Positions 1 through 9,400 of a DNA stretch of 36,572 nt are shown one piece after another. Below the pieces are notes generated by a model. It was not told the DNA's origin. It saw only the letters and a list, made by a program, of their open reading frames with translations, and did no database searches. The stretch covers positions 1-36,572 of the forward strand of contig PGYG01000013.1 in assembly GCA_002839545.1 (NCBI GenBank), written 5' to 3'. Both the position numbers and the translations under genes were made by a program. This DNA is from Candidatus Methanoperedentaceae archaeon HGW-Methanoperedenaceae-1. GTDB taxonomy: Archaea > Halobacteriota > Methanosarcinia > Methanosarcinales > Methanoperedenaceae. Positions within the stretch are counted from its first letter, which is position 1; every line of letters starts with the position of its first letter.

Positions 1-97
1 AAAGTAGAAGGCTGTGGATAAAGCTAAAGCTTTTAAATATCGTCTTTATTTCTTCAATATCGGCTTGTTCCGGCAGCTTCAGGGTTGCATTATCCAT
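1..97 (-). CDS. Partial hypothetical protein (5' end only)
   Basis: On the minus strand an ATG at 97 opens a frame with no stop to the left edge, giving 32 residues that begin MDNATLKLPEQADIEEIK. The gene runs out of the window, so neither length nor function can be judged. The short charged start could suit an antitoxin-type or other small regulatory protein, but that is a guess. The region just upstream (98-251) is AT-rich and divergent to the next gene, as expected for a shared promoter region. Confidence 0.4.
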   Translation of the reverse strand, partial: MDNATLKLPEQADIEEIKTIFKSFSFIHSLLL

Positions 98-251
98 ATC
101 TGTACCTTATAACCTATTCATATCAGTAATTCATCTAATACTCTAATAATCTTACCGATGATAAAATCTATAATGTAATAATATTTAAGAAAGTATTAAA
201 TATTAACTACAACTATTTGTATTTGAATATATTCAAAGGGGCAACTTCAAT

Positions 252-1370
252 TTGGCAAGATATATTGAACGGGAAAGACCACGAAGAATTAATGGATGGG
301 TTGAACGAAGGAAGTTGCAGATTGAAGAAGAAAAATTAAATATTGAAGATGAAAAGTTTCAAAGTTCTAGCGATTTTAAAGAGATAACTTTTGCAATAAC
401 ACTATTTGGTGGTTTATTAGCTTTTTTAATCAAGCTGGGAGATTATTTTAATAATAATGTTTTGGCGATTAGTGAATATTCATACTTAATTCTTTATTTT
501 ACAGTATGGCTTACATTAATTGTATTAATAGTATTATTCGTATTTTTGATATTAAAATGGTTATTAATATCTACATATGAAAGCAAGTTGAAAAATAAGT
601 TAAAAAATATAACACAAAAATTATTTAGATATATCCCATTATTTATTGTACTGTGGATAATTAGTTTATTTTCAAATATTTTTATAGATTATTATAAAGA
701 CGAAACAGATACGATTATAAAGATTTTATTATCAGGTCTCGTTTTTTTGATTATTGTTTTTGTAAAGACATGTTTTGATAATAAAACCATTTTGATTAAA
801 TTATTAAAAAGCGTCTCACTAAAAAAAGTACAAGAGGATATAGTATCTCACCTTAAAGATAACATTTTTACACATGTCATAAAAATTCAAAACAGTTTTT
901 ATATTGTTATATTATTATTGTTACTGTTAGTGTCTACATTTTTACTTTCAGCATATTTATTAACGGGTTCTTATTATATAGACGAATATCCATCTTCCAA
1001 CACTAATAGTAATATTATAACTTTTACAATCAAAGAAACAGGAATTTCGTATTCCAAGAACTTCATAACGTTATCTAAACTCGAAACAGGCAACGGTATT
1101 TTTCATTATATTGATAATGTCACAATAAATGCAACTCATGAAAAAATCTCTGAAAATAAATTGATGCTTGGTATAAACCATGAGGGAATATGGTATTTAA
1201 ACCTGAACACTTCCAATTTAACATCTGGAAATTATATGTTACATGCTGAAGTTACAAACGACTTCACAATAAATTCAAAATTCAAAACAATCAGAAAACA
1301 CGATGACATAATATTTTACATCCCTCCAAAAACTGACCTTCATTCCTACAATTCCACTCAGCAAGAATAG
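252..1370 (+). CDS. AT-rich multi-pass membrane protein, unknown function
   Basis: A 372-residue protein with a TTG start (MARYIERERPRR); I do not recognise a family. A charged, probably coiled-coil N-terminus (about residues 1-42) is followed by about five hydrophobic segments (roughly 45-66, 77-105, 125-147, 155-175 and 213-240). The C-terminal part (about 250-372) is beta-rich and contains several NXS/T sequons, so it is probably outside the cell. The coding sequence is strikingly AT-rich (long runs of tta, ata and aat codons) compared with the genes that follow at 1.4-6 kb, which suggests recent acquisition. It stands alone on its strand and no partner gene is evident. It ends with TAG. 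The start is not certain because no clear ribosome site precedes the TTG. Confidence 0.7.
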   Translation: MARYIERERPRRINGWVERRKLQIEEEKLNIEDEKFQSSSDFKEITFAITLFGGLLAFLIKLGDYFNNNVLAISEYSYLILYFTVWLTLIVLIVLFVFLILKWLLISTYESKLKNKLKNITQKLFRYIPLFIVLWIISLFSNIFIDYYKDETDTIIKILLSGLVFLIIVFVKTCFDNKTILIKLLKSVSLKKVQEDIVSHLKDNIFTHVIKIQNSFYIVILLLLLLVSTFLLSAYLLTGSYYIDEYPSSNTNSNIITFTIKETGISYSKNFITLSKLETGNGIFHYIDNVTINATHEKISENKLMLGINHEGIWYLNLNTSNLTSGNYMLHAEVTNDFTINSKFKTIRKHDDIIFYIPPKTDLHSYNSTQQE

Positions 1371-1425
1371 TTTACAATAAATAAACCCTTATATCCAACC
1401 TTTAACAATCCCTACCTGTGATTCC

Positions 1426-1879
1426 ATGAAACCCACAGACAAAGCAGAAGGACTGACAGGCATGCTCCTTTCATTCAGAAATAACATTCATCGGCTGTCC
1501 CGGCTGGTGCACGCCGTTTGCATCGCTTCTCACTTTTGTACTTCGAGGCACTGGCAAGGAATGCGTGTTCATACCAAACCTCAGGAAAGATATGGCTGCA
1601 AAAATTGAAATGACAGAATACGGGATGCTGCCTGGCGAATATGCCGACCCTGCATCCGACACTGTTGTGCTTCTCGGCGGGATTGCAATGCCGAAAATGG
1701 GCATAGATGTAAACGAAATGAAAACACTCATAGACGAAATAACAGAAGGCTATCCTGACAGGCTTATACTTGGATTCTGTATCGGCGGGATTTTCCAGAA
1801 TGCAGGATGGGATAAACTGGTTGATTTTGACTATATTGTGGACGCAGATATGGATGTAACAGTTTACGGGTTTAATTAG
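1426..1879 (+). pseudogene. DUF2124-family protein, interrupted by a 1-base frameshift
   Basis: Two overlapping frames together encode one protein. Frame 1 from the ATG at 1426 gives MKPTDKAEGLTGMLLSFR. Frame 2 continues with ITFIGCPGWCTPFASL and runs through a MTEYGMLPGEYADPASD segment and VVLLGGIAMPKMG to the TAG at 1877-1879. Removing one A from the run near 1478-1482 (agaaataac) restores a continuous frame of about 150 residues. The reconstructed product resembles the archaeal DUF2124 family, whose function is unknown; the CPGWC cysteine pair is visible in frame 2. It lies 9 bases before the next gene and shares its strand with the redox genes at 1889-3156. It is either a real inactivating mutation or a homopolymer sequencing or assembly error. 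Confidence 0.65.
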
Positions 1880-1888
1880 GAGGAAGAA

Positions 1889-2302
1889 ATGGATAAAATA
1901 CCGCGTTTCTTCATAAAAGCAGGGCTTGTTTATCTTGGACTTAGTACGGTTCTTGGGATATTGATAGCAATAGGTCCTGGATACAGTTTCATGCATTCGC
2001 ATTTTGGCATGGTTGGATTCCTGTCGTTTGTGGTTTTCGGTATATGTTACCAGATAATTCCCAGATATTCAGGCACGCGCATCTTCAGCGAGAAACTTGC
2101 CGTTGTACAGTTCTGGCTTGCCAATATCGGACTTGTTGGGTTGAGCCTTGCATACCCGTTTATGAGAATGTATATGCTGAAAGGCTATGATTTTTCTGAT
2201 GCCCTGACAATGGTAATGGTATTCGGGATAATCGAAGGGATTTCGGTATTTATATTCATATTCAATATCTGGAAAACAATGGGAAAAAATAAAACCGATT
2301 AA
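1889..2302 (+). CDS. Small 4-TM protein resembling cytochrome c oxidase subunit I
   Basis: A 137-residue protein with four membrane segments (about residues 7-29, 38-60, 70-92 and 102-127). The segment HSHFGMVGFLSFVVFG followed by a Y..IPR turn resembles the His-bearing helix of heme-copper oxidase/nitric oxide reductase subunit I and of short COX1-like archaeal and bacterial proteins. At about one quarter of the usual subunit I length it cannot be a complete oxidase and lacks the full set of heme and copper histidines. A strong ribosome site (GGAGGA, 1879-1884) fixes the ATG. It follows the broken DUF2124 gene and precedes the CGGC protein by 22 bases, so the three are probably co-transcribed. 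A quinone- or heme-associated membrane role is inferred. Confidence 0.7.
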   Translation: MDKIPRFFIKAGLVYLGLSTVLGILIAIGPGYSFMHSHFGMVGFLSFVVFGICYQIIPRYSGTRIFSEKLAVVQFWLANIGLVGLSLAYPFMRMYMLKGYDFSDALTMVMVFGIIEGISVFIFIFNIWKTMGKNKTD

Positions 2303-2324
2303 TGCGAAAAAACAGGTGAAATAA

Positions 2325-2837
2325 ATGGAATGGGAAAAAGACGCTGAGAAAGAACTCGGGAAAATACCGGAACATGTCAGGAAAATGGCAAAGATGGGTA
2401 TTGAGACCGCTGTTGAAAAGAAAGGAAAAAATTGTGTTACGCTGGATGATGTGACCGAAGCGATGGTGCGTTTTGGCGGTCTGATGCAAGAGGATGAAAC
2501 AGACAAAAAAACCACGAAGATTGCTATTGTCAGGTGCGAGACAGTAAGTGAAGCCTGTCCTGGTGTCGGGTGTTTCAAGGCGTTCAATAAACGCAAAGTA
2601 AAATTCAGCGAGTACGGACCTGATACTGAAATTATCGGGTATTTCACCTGCGGAGGATGTCCTGGACGGCGGGTTTACAGGCTTGTTGACAGCCTCCAGA
2701 AACATGGTGTTGATGTTATACACCTGAGTTCATGCATGCTGATGGATACGGGTTACCCGAAATGCCCGCATATTGACGGCATCAGGCAGATGATTGCTAA
2801 AAAAGGCGTGAAGGTGGTTGAAGGAACGCACCACTGA
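2325..2837 (+). CDS. PCP_red-like domain fused to CGGC domain protein
   Basis: A 170-residue protein. Residues 2-52 (EWEKDAEKELGKIP..VRKMAKMGIE......VTLDDVTEAM) resemble the PCP_red domain found at the end of light-independent protochlorophyllide reductase subunits and as a small module in redox proteins. Residues 63-165 match the CGGC domain: a CETVSEACPGVGCFKAF segment, the signature FTCGGCPGRR, and later SSCMLMD and YPKCPH. The eight or so conserved cysteines suggest metal or redox-cofactor binding, but the biochemical role of CGGC domains is not established. It follows the COX1-like gene closely on the same strand. Confidence 0.78.
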   Translation: MEWEKDAEKELGKIPEHVRKMAKMGIETAVEKKGKNCVTLDDVTEAMVRFGGLMQEDETDKKTTKIAIVRCETVSEACPGVGCFKAFNKRKVKFSEYGPDTEIIGYFTCGGCPGRRVYRLVDSLQKHGVDVIHLSSCMLMDTGYPKCPHIDGIRQMIAKKGVKVVEGTHH

Positions 2838-2946
2838 GGTCATGCCTTGCATTTTAAGTGTAATGATTTAAATGGATTGAAGACAGTAAGATTTAATAGG
2901 ATAGGAATTCATTACAATTCGTAAATATGCGAACAAAGGTATTATT

Positions 2947-3156
2947 ATGACTATAACAAAAGACATGAAAATCGAGGAAGTTGTGACGCAATACCCTGAA
3001 TCAATGATGGTGTTCATGAAACACGGGCTTCACTGTGTGGGGTGTCATGTTTCTGCATTTGAAAGCATCGAAGAGGGTGCCACTGTGCACGGTATCAGTG
3101 TAGAGGCTCTTGTGGAAGACCTGAATAAGGTTGTCTCTTCAAGGAATAAAAAATAA
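2947..3156 (+). CDS. DUF1858 / hybrid-cluster-protein-associated redox disulfide domain protein
   Basis: A 69-residue protein matching the small DUF1858 domain also found at the N-terminus of ScdA/RIC-type proteins and as stand-alone redox disulfide proteins next to hybrid cluster proteins. The diagnostic pattern is MKIEEVVTQYPESMMVFMKHG followed by LHCVGCH with its CXXC pair (about residues 32-35), then an amphipathic helix. A nitrosative or redox-stress role is inferred from the family. An AT-rich 109-base gap separates it from the CGGC gene and probably holds its own promoter. It converges with the carbamate kinase gene, whose stop lies only 9 bases away. Confidence 0.8.
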   Translation: MTITKDMKIEEVVTQYPESMMVFMKHGLHCVGCHVSAFESIEEGATVHGISVEALVEDLNKVVSSRNKK

Positions 3157-3165
3157 TCTCCCCAT

Positions 3166-4089
3166 TCACCGGATTATCCGTGTTCCTGCCGTTCCAACAA
3201 GTGCAGGCAGGGCTTTTTCAAGGCTTGTGATAATTGCGTATTTCCCGCCGGATTTTACAAAGTTCATTCCGGAGCGCACTTTCGGTTCCATGCTGCCCTT
3301 GCCGAAGTGTCCTTCTTTTATGTACTCTTCCGCTTCACGGGTAGTCATTTTATCAAGGTCTGTCTGGTTATCCTTTCCGTAGTTCAGCGAGACTTTGTCA
3401 ACATCGGTAAGGATGAGTAAAAGTTCTGCCCCGACTGAAGCTGCAAGGAGGCTTCCTGTCAGGTCCTTGTCAATAACTGCTTCCACACCCGTTAGCAGCC
3501 CGTTTTTGCGAATTACAGGAATCCCGCCCCCGCCTGCTGCAATTACAATAAAGCCGTCTGAAACGAGTTTCTTAATTGTTTCCTCTTCGATAATCTGTAC
3601 GGGTTCCGGGGACGGGACAACCCTTCGGTAGCCGTGTGTGTCTTTTATCATCCTGATTCCAAGCGCTGTCATTTCCTGCGCCCTGAAATTCTGGTAATAA
3701 AGCCCTATGGGTTTTGTGGGATTTTCAAAAGATGGACTTGACTCATCCACAATAACCTGCGTGAGCACGGTTGTTACTCTTTTGTTAATCCCGCGTTCTT
3801 TTAACCTGTTATCAAGCGACTGCTGTAAGGAGTATCCAAGCATTCCCTGCGTCTGCGCCCCGCATACGTCAAGCGGCTGCGGGTGGACAAGACCGCATTC
3901 TTCCTGCATGGCAAGTATGTTCCCGATTTGCGGACCGTTCCCGTGTGTCAGGACAACCTCATACCCGTTTTCGATTATGGTGGCAATTTCGGCGCATGTC
4001 ATGTCAATCTTTTTCTGTGCTTCTTCAGGGCTGCCTTTTGCTGGATTTAATATTGCGTTCCCGCCGATTGCTATAACGATTCTGGTCAT
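3166..4089 (-). CDS. arcC: Carbamate kinase
   Basis: A 307-residue amino-acid-kinase-fold enzyme catalysing carbamoyl phosphate + ADP to ATP + carbamate (and ammonia after breakdown), acting in the cytosol. Visible motifs are IAIGGNA (about residues 6-12), THGNGPQIG (48-56), VIAAGGGGIPV, VIDKDLTG and LILTDVDKV, all in family order. I chose the ATG at 4089 because IVIAIGGNA directly follows it; an upstream in-frame ATG at 4128 would add 13 residues not typical of the family. The length is normal. It diverges from the sugar nucleotidyltransferase across a 94-base AT-rich gap that should hold both promoters. No other arginine-deiminase genes are nearby, so the metabolic direction is not clear. 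Confidence 0.93.
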   Translation of the reverse strand: MTRIVIAIGGNAILNPAKGSPEEAQKKIDMTCAEIATIIENGYEVVLTHGNGPQIGNILAMQEECGLVHPQPLDVCGAQTQGMLGYSLQQSLDNRLKERGINKRVTTVLTQVIVDESSPSFENPTKPIGLYYQNFRAQEMTALGIRMIKDTHGYRRVVPSPEPVQIIEEETIKKLVSDGFIVIAAGGGGIPVIRKNGLLTGVEAVIDKDLTGSLLAASVGAELLLILTDVDKVSLNYGKDNQTDLDKMTTREAEEYIKEGHFGKGSMEPKVRSGMNFVKSGGKYAIITSLEKALPALVGTAGTRIIR

Positions 4090-4183
4090 GTTCCCCCGTT
4101 TTCTATATGTTATTTTGCATTCATACATGATATATTTCGTTATATCTATATACTGTCAGGGAAATCTAAAACCGGGTAATCGA

Positions 4184-5359
4184 ATGAAGACATGTATTAT
4201 GTGCGGCGGCGAGGGAACAAGACTCAGACCGCTGACTTTTGACAGACCAAAACCAATGATTCCGCTCCTGAACAAACCGTCACTTGTACACCTTGTGGAA
4301 CATCTTGCAAAGGAAGGGTTCAACGACATCGTGCTTACGCTTGGATATCTTGGCGGCGAGATTGAAGCCGCACTCGGTGACGGCAGTATGTACGGCGTGC
4401 ATATTGAATACGTTCACGAAAAGGAAAAACTGGGCACTGCCGGCGGTGTAAAAAATGCACAGGAACTTTTTGAGGACGAGCCGTTCATGGTGGTTGGGGG
4501 CGACCATGTCATGAACATCGGGCTTCGCGAGTTTTACCGTTTCCACGAGAAAAACGATGCGCTTGTCAGTATTGGTCTTATCCCGATAGATGACCCGCGT
4601 GATTACGGCATTGCAGAACTTGATGTTAACAGCAGGATAAACAGGTTTTTCGAAAAACCTGAAGCAGGTGAGATTTTCAGCAACCTTGCAAGCACAGGCA
4701 TATACGTGTGCGACCCTGAGGTACTGGACTGGATACCTGAGAGGAAGTATGATTTTGCAAAAGACCTTTTCCCTGACATAATGAGCAAGGGTGAACATAT
4801 CAACGGTTACCTTGTCAGGGGCAGGTGGACTGATATCGGGAACCCGCAGGCGTACAGGGAAGCATGCAAATGGATGCTTGAGCAGATGCCTGGCACACAG
4901 CTATCAGGCAATATCAGTATAAGGGATGCCAAAGTAACCGGTCCTGTCGGGATAGGGCATGACGTTTCAATCGGTTCCAATTCCCTTGTTGTCGGTCCTG
5001 TTATAATAGGCGAGAACACGTCCATTGGCGATAACGTTCTTATCGGGCCTTACACTTCCATAGGCTCAAACTGTAAAATTGCCGATAATTCGAGAGTCCT
5101 TTCTTCGTATATATTCAATGATGTCGTGATTGGTTCAAATACTGCGGTTTCAGGGGTGACTATTGATAATGCCACCCGTATCAATGATACGTGTGTTATT
5201 GAAACAGGCGCTGTTATCGGGCCGAGGGTTTTAATTGAAGATGGTGTTACTGTAAATTCAAATGTAAGAATATGGCCTGAAATTACAGTAAAAAAGGGAA
5301 TGAGGGTCAGCGAGACCCTTATGAATGAAAAATTCGGTAACGGGACAAACGGTCCCTAG
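4184..5359 (+). CDS. Sugar-1-phosphate nucleotidyltransferase with left-handed beta-helix
   Basis: A 391-residue protein. Residues 1-230 are an NTP-transferase domain with the signature [12 protein letters not shown] (7-18), [12 protein letters not shown] and a VVGGDH metal-binding aspartate region. Residues about 245-375 contain hexapeptide repeats ([37 protein letters not shown] and others) that form a left-handed beta-helix. Such enzymes transfer a nucleotide to glucose-1-phosphate or mannose-1-phosphate for polysaccharide, S-layer glycan or compatible-solute synthesis; which sugar cannot be told from sequence alone. The ATG at 4184 directly precedes the signature, and the frame upstream of it is antisense to carbamate kinase. 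The stop overlaps that of rpiA by 4 bases. It ends with TAG. Confidence 0.9.
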   Translation: MKTCIMCGGEGTRLRPLTFDRPKPMIPLLNKPSLVHLVEHLAKEGFNDIVLTLGYLGGEIEAALGDGSMYGVHIEYVHEKEKLGTAGGVKNAQELFEDEPFMVVGGDHVMNIGLREFYRFHEKNDALVSIGLIPIDDPRDYGIAELDVNSRINRFFEKPEAGEIFSNLASTGIYVCDPEVLDWIPERKYDFAKDLFPDIMSKGEHINGYLVRGRWTDIGNPQAYREACKWMLEQMPGTQLSGNISIRDAKVTGPVGIGHDVSIGSNSLVVGPVIIGENTSIGDNVLIGPYTSIGSNCKIADNSRVLSSYIFNDVVIGSNTAVSGVTIDNATRINDTCVIETGAVIGPRVLIEDGVTVNSNVRIWPEITVKKGMRVSETLMNEKFGNGTNGP

Positions 5360-6039
5360 AATTCCATGATTTGTACTGAGCCGTCTTTTTTCCCGATATA
5401 GACTGCATTTACGTTTGTGAATATCCCGTGTTCCACAATGCCTGTACATAGTGAAAGGTCACTGGAAAGGGATGCTGGATTATCTATTACCCCGAAATCT
5501 GCATCCATTATGAAGTTGCCGTTGTCTGAAATAACAGGACCGTCTTTTTCAACACCCATGCGAAGCCGTGTTTTTCCTCCGAGGTCTGCAACCTGCTTTT
5601 CCACAAGTTTTCGTGCAAATGGCAGGACTTCAAGTGGAACGGAGTGGTTCAGGACATCTGAGTATTTGGATTCGTCCACCACGACAACAAACCGTTTTGA
5701 TGAGAGCGCCACGATTTTTTCCCGTGTATGGGCTGCGCCGCCGCCTTTTATGGCAGTGGAATTCATTATCTGGTCAGCGCCGTCAATGTCAATGTCAAGC
5801 TGTGGATGTTCGTCAAGTGTTGTGAGCCGGATGCCGTTTTCGCAGGCGATGAATGCTGACTGGTATGATGTTGGAACACCCATAATATCCAGACCTCTGG
5901 AAACCCGCTTCCCAAGTTCTTTTATTGCATAGGCGGTTGTGGAGCCTGTGCCAAGCCCGACTACCATGCCGTCTTTGACAAGCTGTGCTGCTTTTTCTCC
6001 TGCTGTTTGCTTTGGGTTTATTTGTCCGGAGTTGTTCAT
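5356..6039 (-). CDS. rpiA: Ribose-5-phosphate isomerase A
   Basis: A 227-residue enzyme interconverting ribose-5-phosphate and ribulose-5-phosphate. Clear RpiA motifs are GLGTGSTT (28-35), [11 protein letters not shown] (81-91) with the catalytic aspartates, [13 protein letters not shown] (about 96-108), and the SKYSD and PLEVLPFA segments. Length and motif order are those of the family. In archaea it supports nucleotide synthesis through or alongside the ribulose monophosphate route. It is convergent with the nucleotidyltransferase, sharing the bases CTAG between the two stop codons. It diverges from the giant cytochrome operon across 405 bases. Confidence 0.95.
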   Translation of the reverse strand: MNNSGQINPKQTAGEKAAQLVKDGMVVGLGTGSTTAYAIKELGKRVSRGLDIMGVPTSYQSAFIACENGIRLTTLDEHPQLDIDIDGADQIMNSTAIKGGGAAHTREKIVALSSKRFVVVVDESKYSDVLNHSVPLEVLPFARKLVEKQVADLGGKTRLRMGVEKDGPVISDNGNFIMDADFGVIDNPASLSSDLSLCTGIVEHGIFTNVNAVYIGKKDGSVQIMEF

Positions 6040-6444
6040 GTTAGGGCTTTTATGTTGTATTGGTTTATAAAATGTTTATCTTGTTAGCAGTGTGCAGATG
6101 GCATTTATATAGAAATACATGGAAGTAAGTATTCATTATTATAATAATTATCAATACCGGTACCCGGCATCGAATAGAAACATATTTAAGTAATAAATCC
6201 AATTTTTAAATTGCCTGAATATATACATTTAACTTAAATTTATCATTCATGGACTGTAAAAACGGGGAAAAACGAGTGGGCTTTCGGGAAGTCTAATATT
6301 AAAAACGAGATAGCAATGGCTATTTACCTGATTTAGTTTGTCTTCCTGATAATATCATAGCTATAGAAAAACGGACATGTACAATGGATATGTGCATGGT
6401 AAAAACGTGGAATGTATCCTGAGCAGGATGGATAGGGTAGGAAT
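6040..6444. promoter_or_regulatory. Divergent intergenic region with long leader of the cytochrome operon
   Basis: 405 bases without a credible gene. The rpiA-proximal part (6040-6250) is very AT-rich with TATA-like stretches, including one near 6228-6246 that could drive the cytochrome operon. The remainder (about 6255-6444) would then be a leader of up to about 190 bases. It contains five copies of AAAAACG, a small hairpin ATAGC/GCTAT around 6309-6323, and two mutually exclusive longer pairings described in the next two entries. No riboswitch class was recognised. The start site and transcript are inferred, not shown. Confidence 0.5.
6258..6407 (+). repeat. Five AAAAACG motifs in cytochrome leader
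   Basis: The 7-base word AAAAACG occurs at 6258, 6268, 6301, 6367 and 6401, all in the same direction. The spacings are 10, 33, 66 and 34 bases, close to whole helical turns. Five copies in 150 bases, all just before the operon start, could be regulator binding sites, phased A-tracts that bend DNA, or repeated single-stranded spacers between RNA stems. The observation is direct; the function is unknown. Confidence 0.45.
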
Positions 6445-6452
6445 ATGTCCGT
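6371..6452 (+). promoter_or_regulatory. Leader pairing that would cover the giant cytochrome start codon
   Basis: ACGGACAT at 6371-6378 is the exact complement of ATGTCCGT at 6445-6452, which begins with the start codon of the giant cytochrome. An alternative stem CATGTAC (6376-6382) with GTGCATG (6392-6398, one G-U pair) uses part of the same left arm, so the two cannot form together. A third hairpin ATCCT/AGGAT (6416-6429, loop GAGC) lies between. This is the layout expected of a translational on/off switch, but it is read by eye without folding energies. Confidence 0.35.
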
Positions 6453-9400
6453 TGGCGAAGATAGGGACTTAGAGGATTATAAAATAGGCAGTGGTAAATC
6501 AAACAGAGCTTTGTTTTTAGTTTTAATTGTTTTATCGGCGCTGTTTGCATCTGTTGGAGTGGCAGAGGCTGCGGGGACGCCGACGAAATTGATTGTGTTT
6601 ACTGATAAGAAAGTTTATATTGGTTGGTCAATGGGTGGTGGACAACAAGCTGCTAAACCACCGACAACTACACTTTTAAATACTTACCCAGCCCAAGACT
6701 TAAGAATATCTGTCTACGCTCTTGTTCTTGATGATGACGGAATGCCCATGTCTGGCAGGACTGTTACTGCTACTATAGCTGATGAAGCACATTTGGATCA
6801 CTACAACAAAAATGATAATACAGTCCATCACGTTGTTGATTCATCAATTTCTTCTTTCTTCAACATTGGTCCAGTCACTTTAACTGAAAGTGGTGGGATT
6901 TACTCATCTCAGGTAGATATTCCTGATATCGATATTACAACAAATTTATCATTAGCTGACGACCACATTTATGTGAATGTTACAGTAACTGATTCAGTGT
7001 TAGGTACACACAATTTGACTGTACTGGTTTCAGGGGTGAGATGCCACAATTCCTATGAAAGTGCTCATTCAGGCACACATTTCGGAGACGGCGCTGGCGG
7101 TCAGGATAATTGTGGGGTGTGTCATGCAGGCAATGAACATTGGTATGAAAATATTTCTGGTACAATTCCATATGAACAACAGGATGTTCATTTTAAGAAA
7201 ATGCCGTCTTTTGAATTTTATGGGGTGGGTAAAGACTTCAGTGATTTTGAATGGAATCTGTCTTATAGACCTGACGCTGTTAGAGAAAGTGCTAATTGGG
7301 GGGTTTACTGGCCAGGCTCCCAGTATTGTGGGGCATGCCATTTGAATCGAATAGGAACTACTAATTATAATTATGATTACGGGGTAGATAGGGCGGATTT
7401 AAATGATAAGCCCTCGTGTGGTTTTGCAAGTACATATTCATTTTCAGGAGGACCTGCATCAAGTAAAAATGATGCAACCACTTATCAAACCATTGGATGC
7501 CATGCTACAACTGAAATGCAAAACACAGCAATACCTTTGTGGTCGCCAGGTGCGGCGAGTTCTACTGAATATTGGAATAATAATATTAATTCGGGGAAGT
7601 CTCATAATATTTCAGGGAATAGCCCGAATGTTTCATGTGCCACATGTCATTTAACGGTTCATGGTCTAACCCTACCAAATAAGACAGTTTCAACAAATGT
7701 AAATGACCAATGCAACTATTGCCACACCAGCGACGGTCCTTCAACTGCACCCCATACCACATCAACTACAGACTGTACAGTATGCCACAAAAGCGATGTC
7801 GGTGTGCTTGACGCCCATATTCCGACTGCTTCATCAGGCGGCGTGAACTGTGCCTCCTGCCACGACATCTCCGGCACAGCAGGTGCTGACATCGACATAA
7901 CCAACACAGACAGCAGTGCCCATGCCAACTTAAACAACCTTTCCCAATACACAACCGGAAATGCCAGCAACCGCAAATGCTGGGCATGCCACGGCAACTC
8001 CTCAAACAGCTATGCCAACGAAACAAACCAGCCGGACGGTCATTATTCAACTTACAAAACACCCAGAACCTGCCCAGACTGCCATGACAATACCGACCCG
8101 AACTCAAACTTCAATGCCCCGCAGGCAGTCGAACACACACAGGGCGCGCCGACAGTTCCAACAACAGACATTAAATGTTCAATCTGTCACAACAACAGCC
8201 TGACCTCAATAACCGAATCTGACGGCTTCGGTCTTTCAATAGGCGGCGATTCAAAGAACGCTTCAGTATCCCACTACCTGACCACATCAAGCCTTATGAC
8301 AAGCAGTGATTGCAGGTGGTGTCATATTACCAACAACTTATCAGCAGATTGGGGAACGCCGTTTGACCCCCGAAACGGTACTAATTATGCCCATACAGAA
8401 GACAATGTTGCCCTTAACGCAAACTGTTACAACTGCCACGGCGGACTGACAGCCTCCGTCAAACTCCATGACACCGGAATAACAGCAGGCGGCTCAGGCG
8501 GTCAGGACTGTGTAAACTGCCATGACGGCACAACCGGCAGCAAGGTAAACGTGGATAACATGAACAATTCAGACAGCATCCACCTGAACCTGAACACAGG
8601 CGGCACTGCAAACGGCAGGGCTGAGAACAAGATATGCTATGCCTGCCATACCAATGACAGTTACATTGCAGGTGGTGTTGTCAATAACAACAGCATTCCA
8701 ACAAGTGACCATCCGACAGGATACCTTACACCAAAGAACTGTACCCTGTGCCACATAAACACAAACTCAAACACTAACTTCAGCGCACCGCAGGTATCAG
8801 AACACTACATGAGCGGCACGGAACTACAGACAAGGAATTATGCTAACCTGAACGACTCCTGTATCGGCTGCCATATAGAGAACGAAATGCTCCAGCCTTA
8901 CTCTGATGATACGGGCACGAGTTACAGCAATATCTCACACTACGGAAAGAGCAGGAACAACACTGCCCTTGTGGCAGGCGATGTTGTCAACTGCAAGTAC
9001 TGCCACGATAATGGTTCAAGTACCACATTTGACTTTGTAGATACCACAAACAGGACAATATCCAACCACAGCGCTAATTCATTAACAACCCCGGAATGTA
9101 CCCTGTGCCATAACGAAGGCAGGATGCACGACGGGAATCTTACAAGTCCGGCACTTGACGAAACTCTCTGTACCGGCTGCCATACAACCCGTGACAACCA
9201 TAGCGGGTTAGTATCATGCCTCTCTTGCCATGTCAACAGCAGTGCTTCAAGGGACAAAGTCCACCCAATCAATTATATTACTACATCAGGCACATTCGCT
9301 GCCGCCAATACCACGGCGGTAAATTGTGAAGATTGTCACCAGGGTTCGGGTATTGCAGGATTTGAAAACGCTCCAAGAGTTGCCCAGCCGGTAAATCACA

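Noticed and set aside
1475-2002. Long minus-strand frame opposite the DUF2124 and COX1-like genes
   Set aside because: Translation is Phe/His/Cys-rich without domain sense and lies antisense to recognisable proteins; a shadow frame.
3707-4183. Plus-strand frame extending the nucleotidyltransferase 159 codons upstream
   Set aside because: It runs antisense to carbamate kinase and its intergenic promoter; the signature [10 protein letters not shown] begins right after the ATG at 4184.
6230-6444. c-di-GMP (GEMM) riboswitch before the cytochrome
   Set aside because: GEMM riboswitches do precede cytochrome genes in Geobacter, but I could not find the conserved GEMM core; only generic stems are visible.
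7399-7504. Possible unusual heme motif with long CXnCH spacing (Cys in KPSCGF ... IGCHAT)
   Set aside because: The gap is about 26 residues, beyond known CX11-17CH motifs, and these cysteines are more likely a disulfide or unligated.
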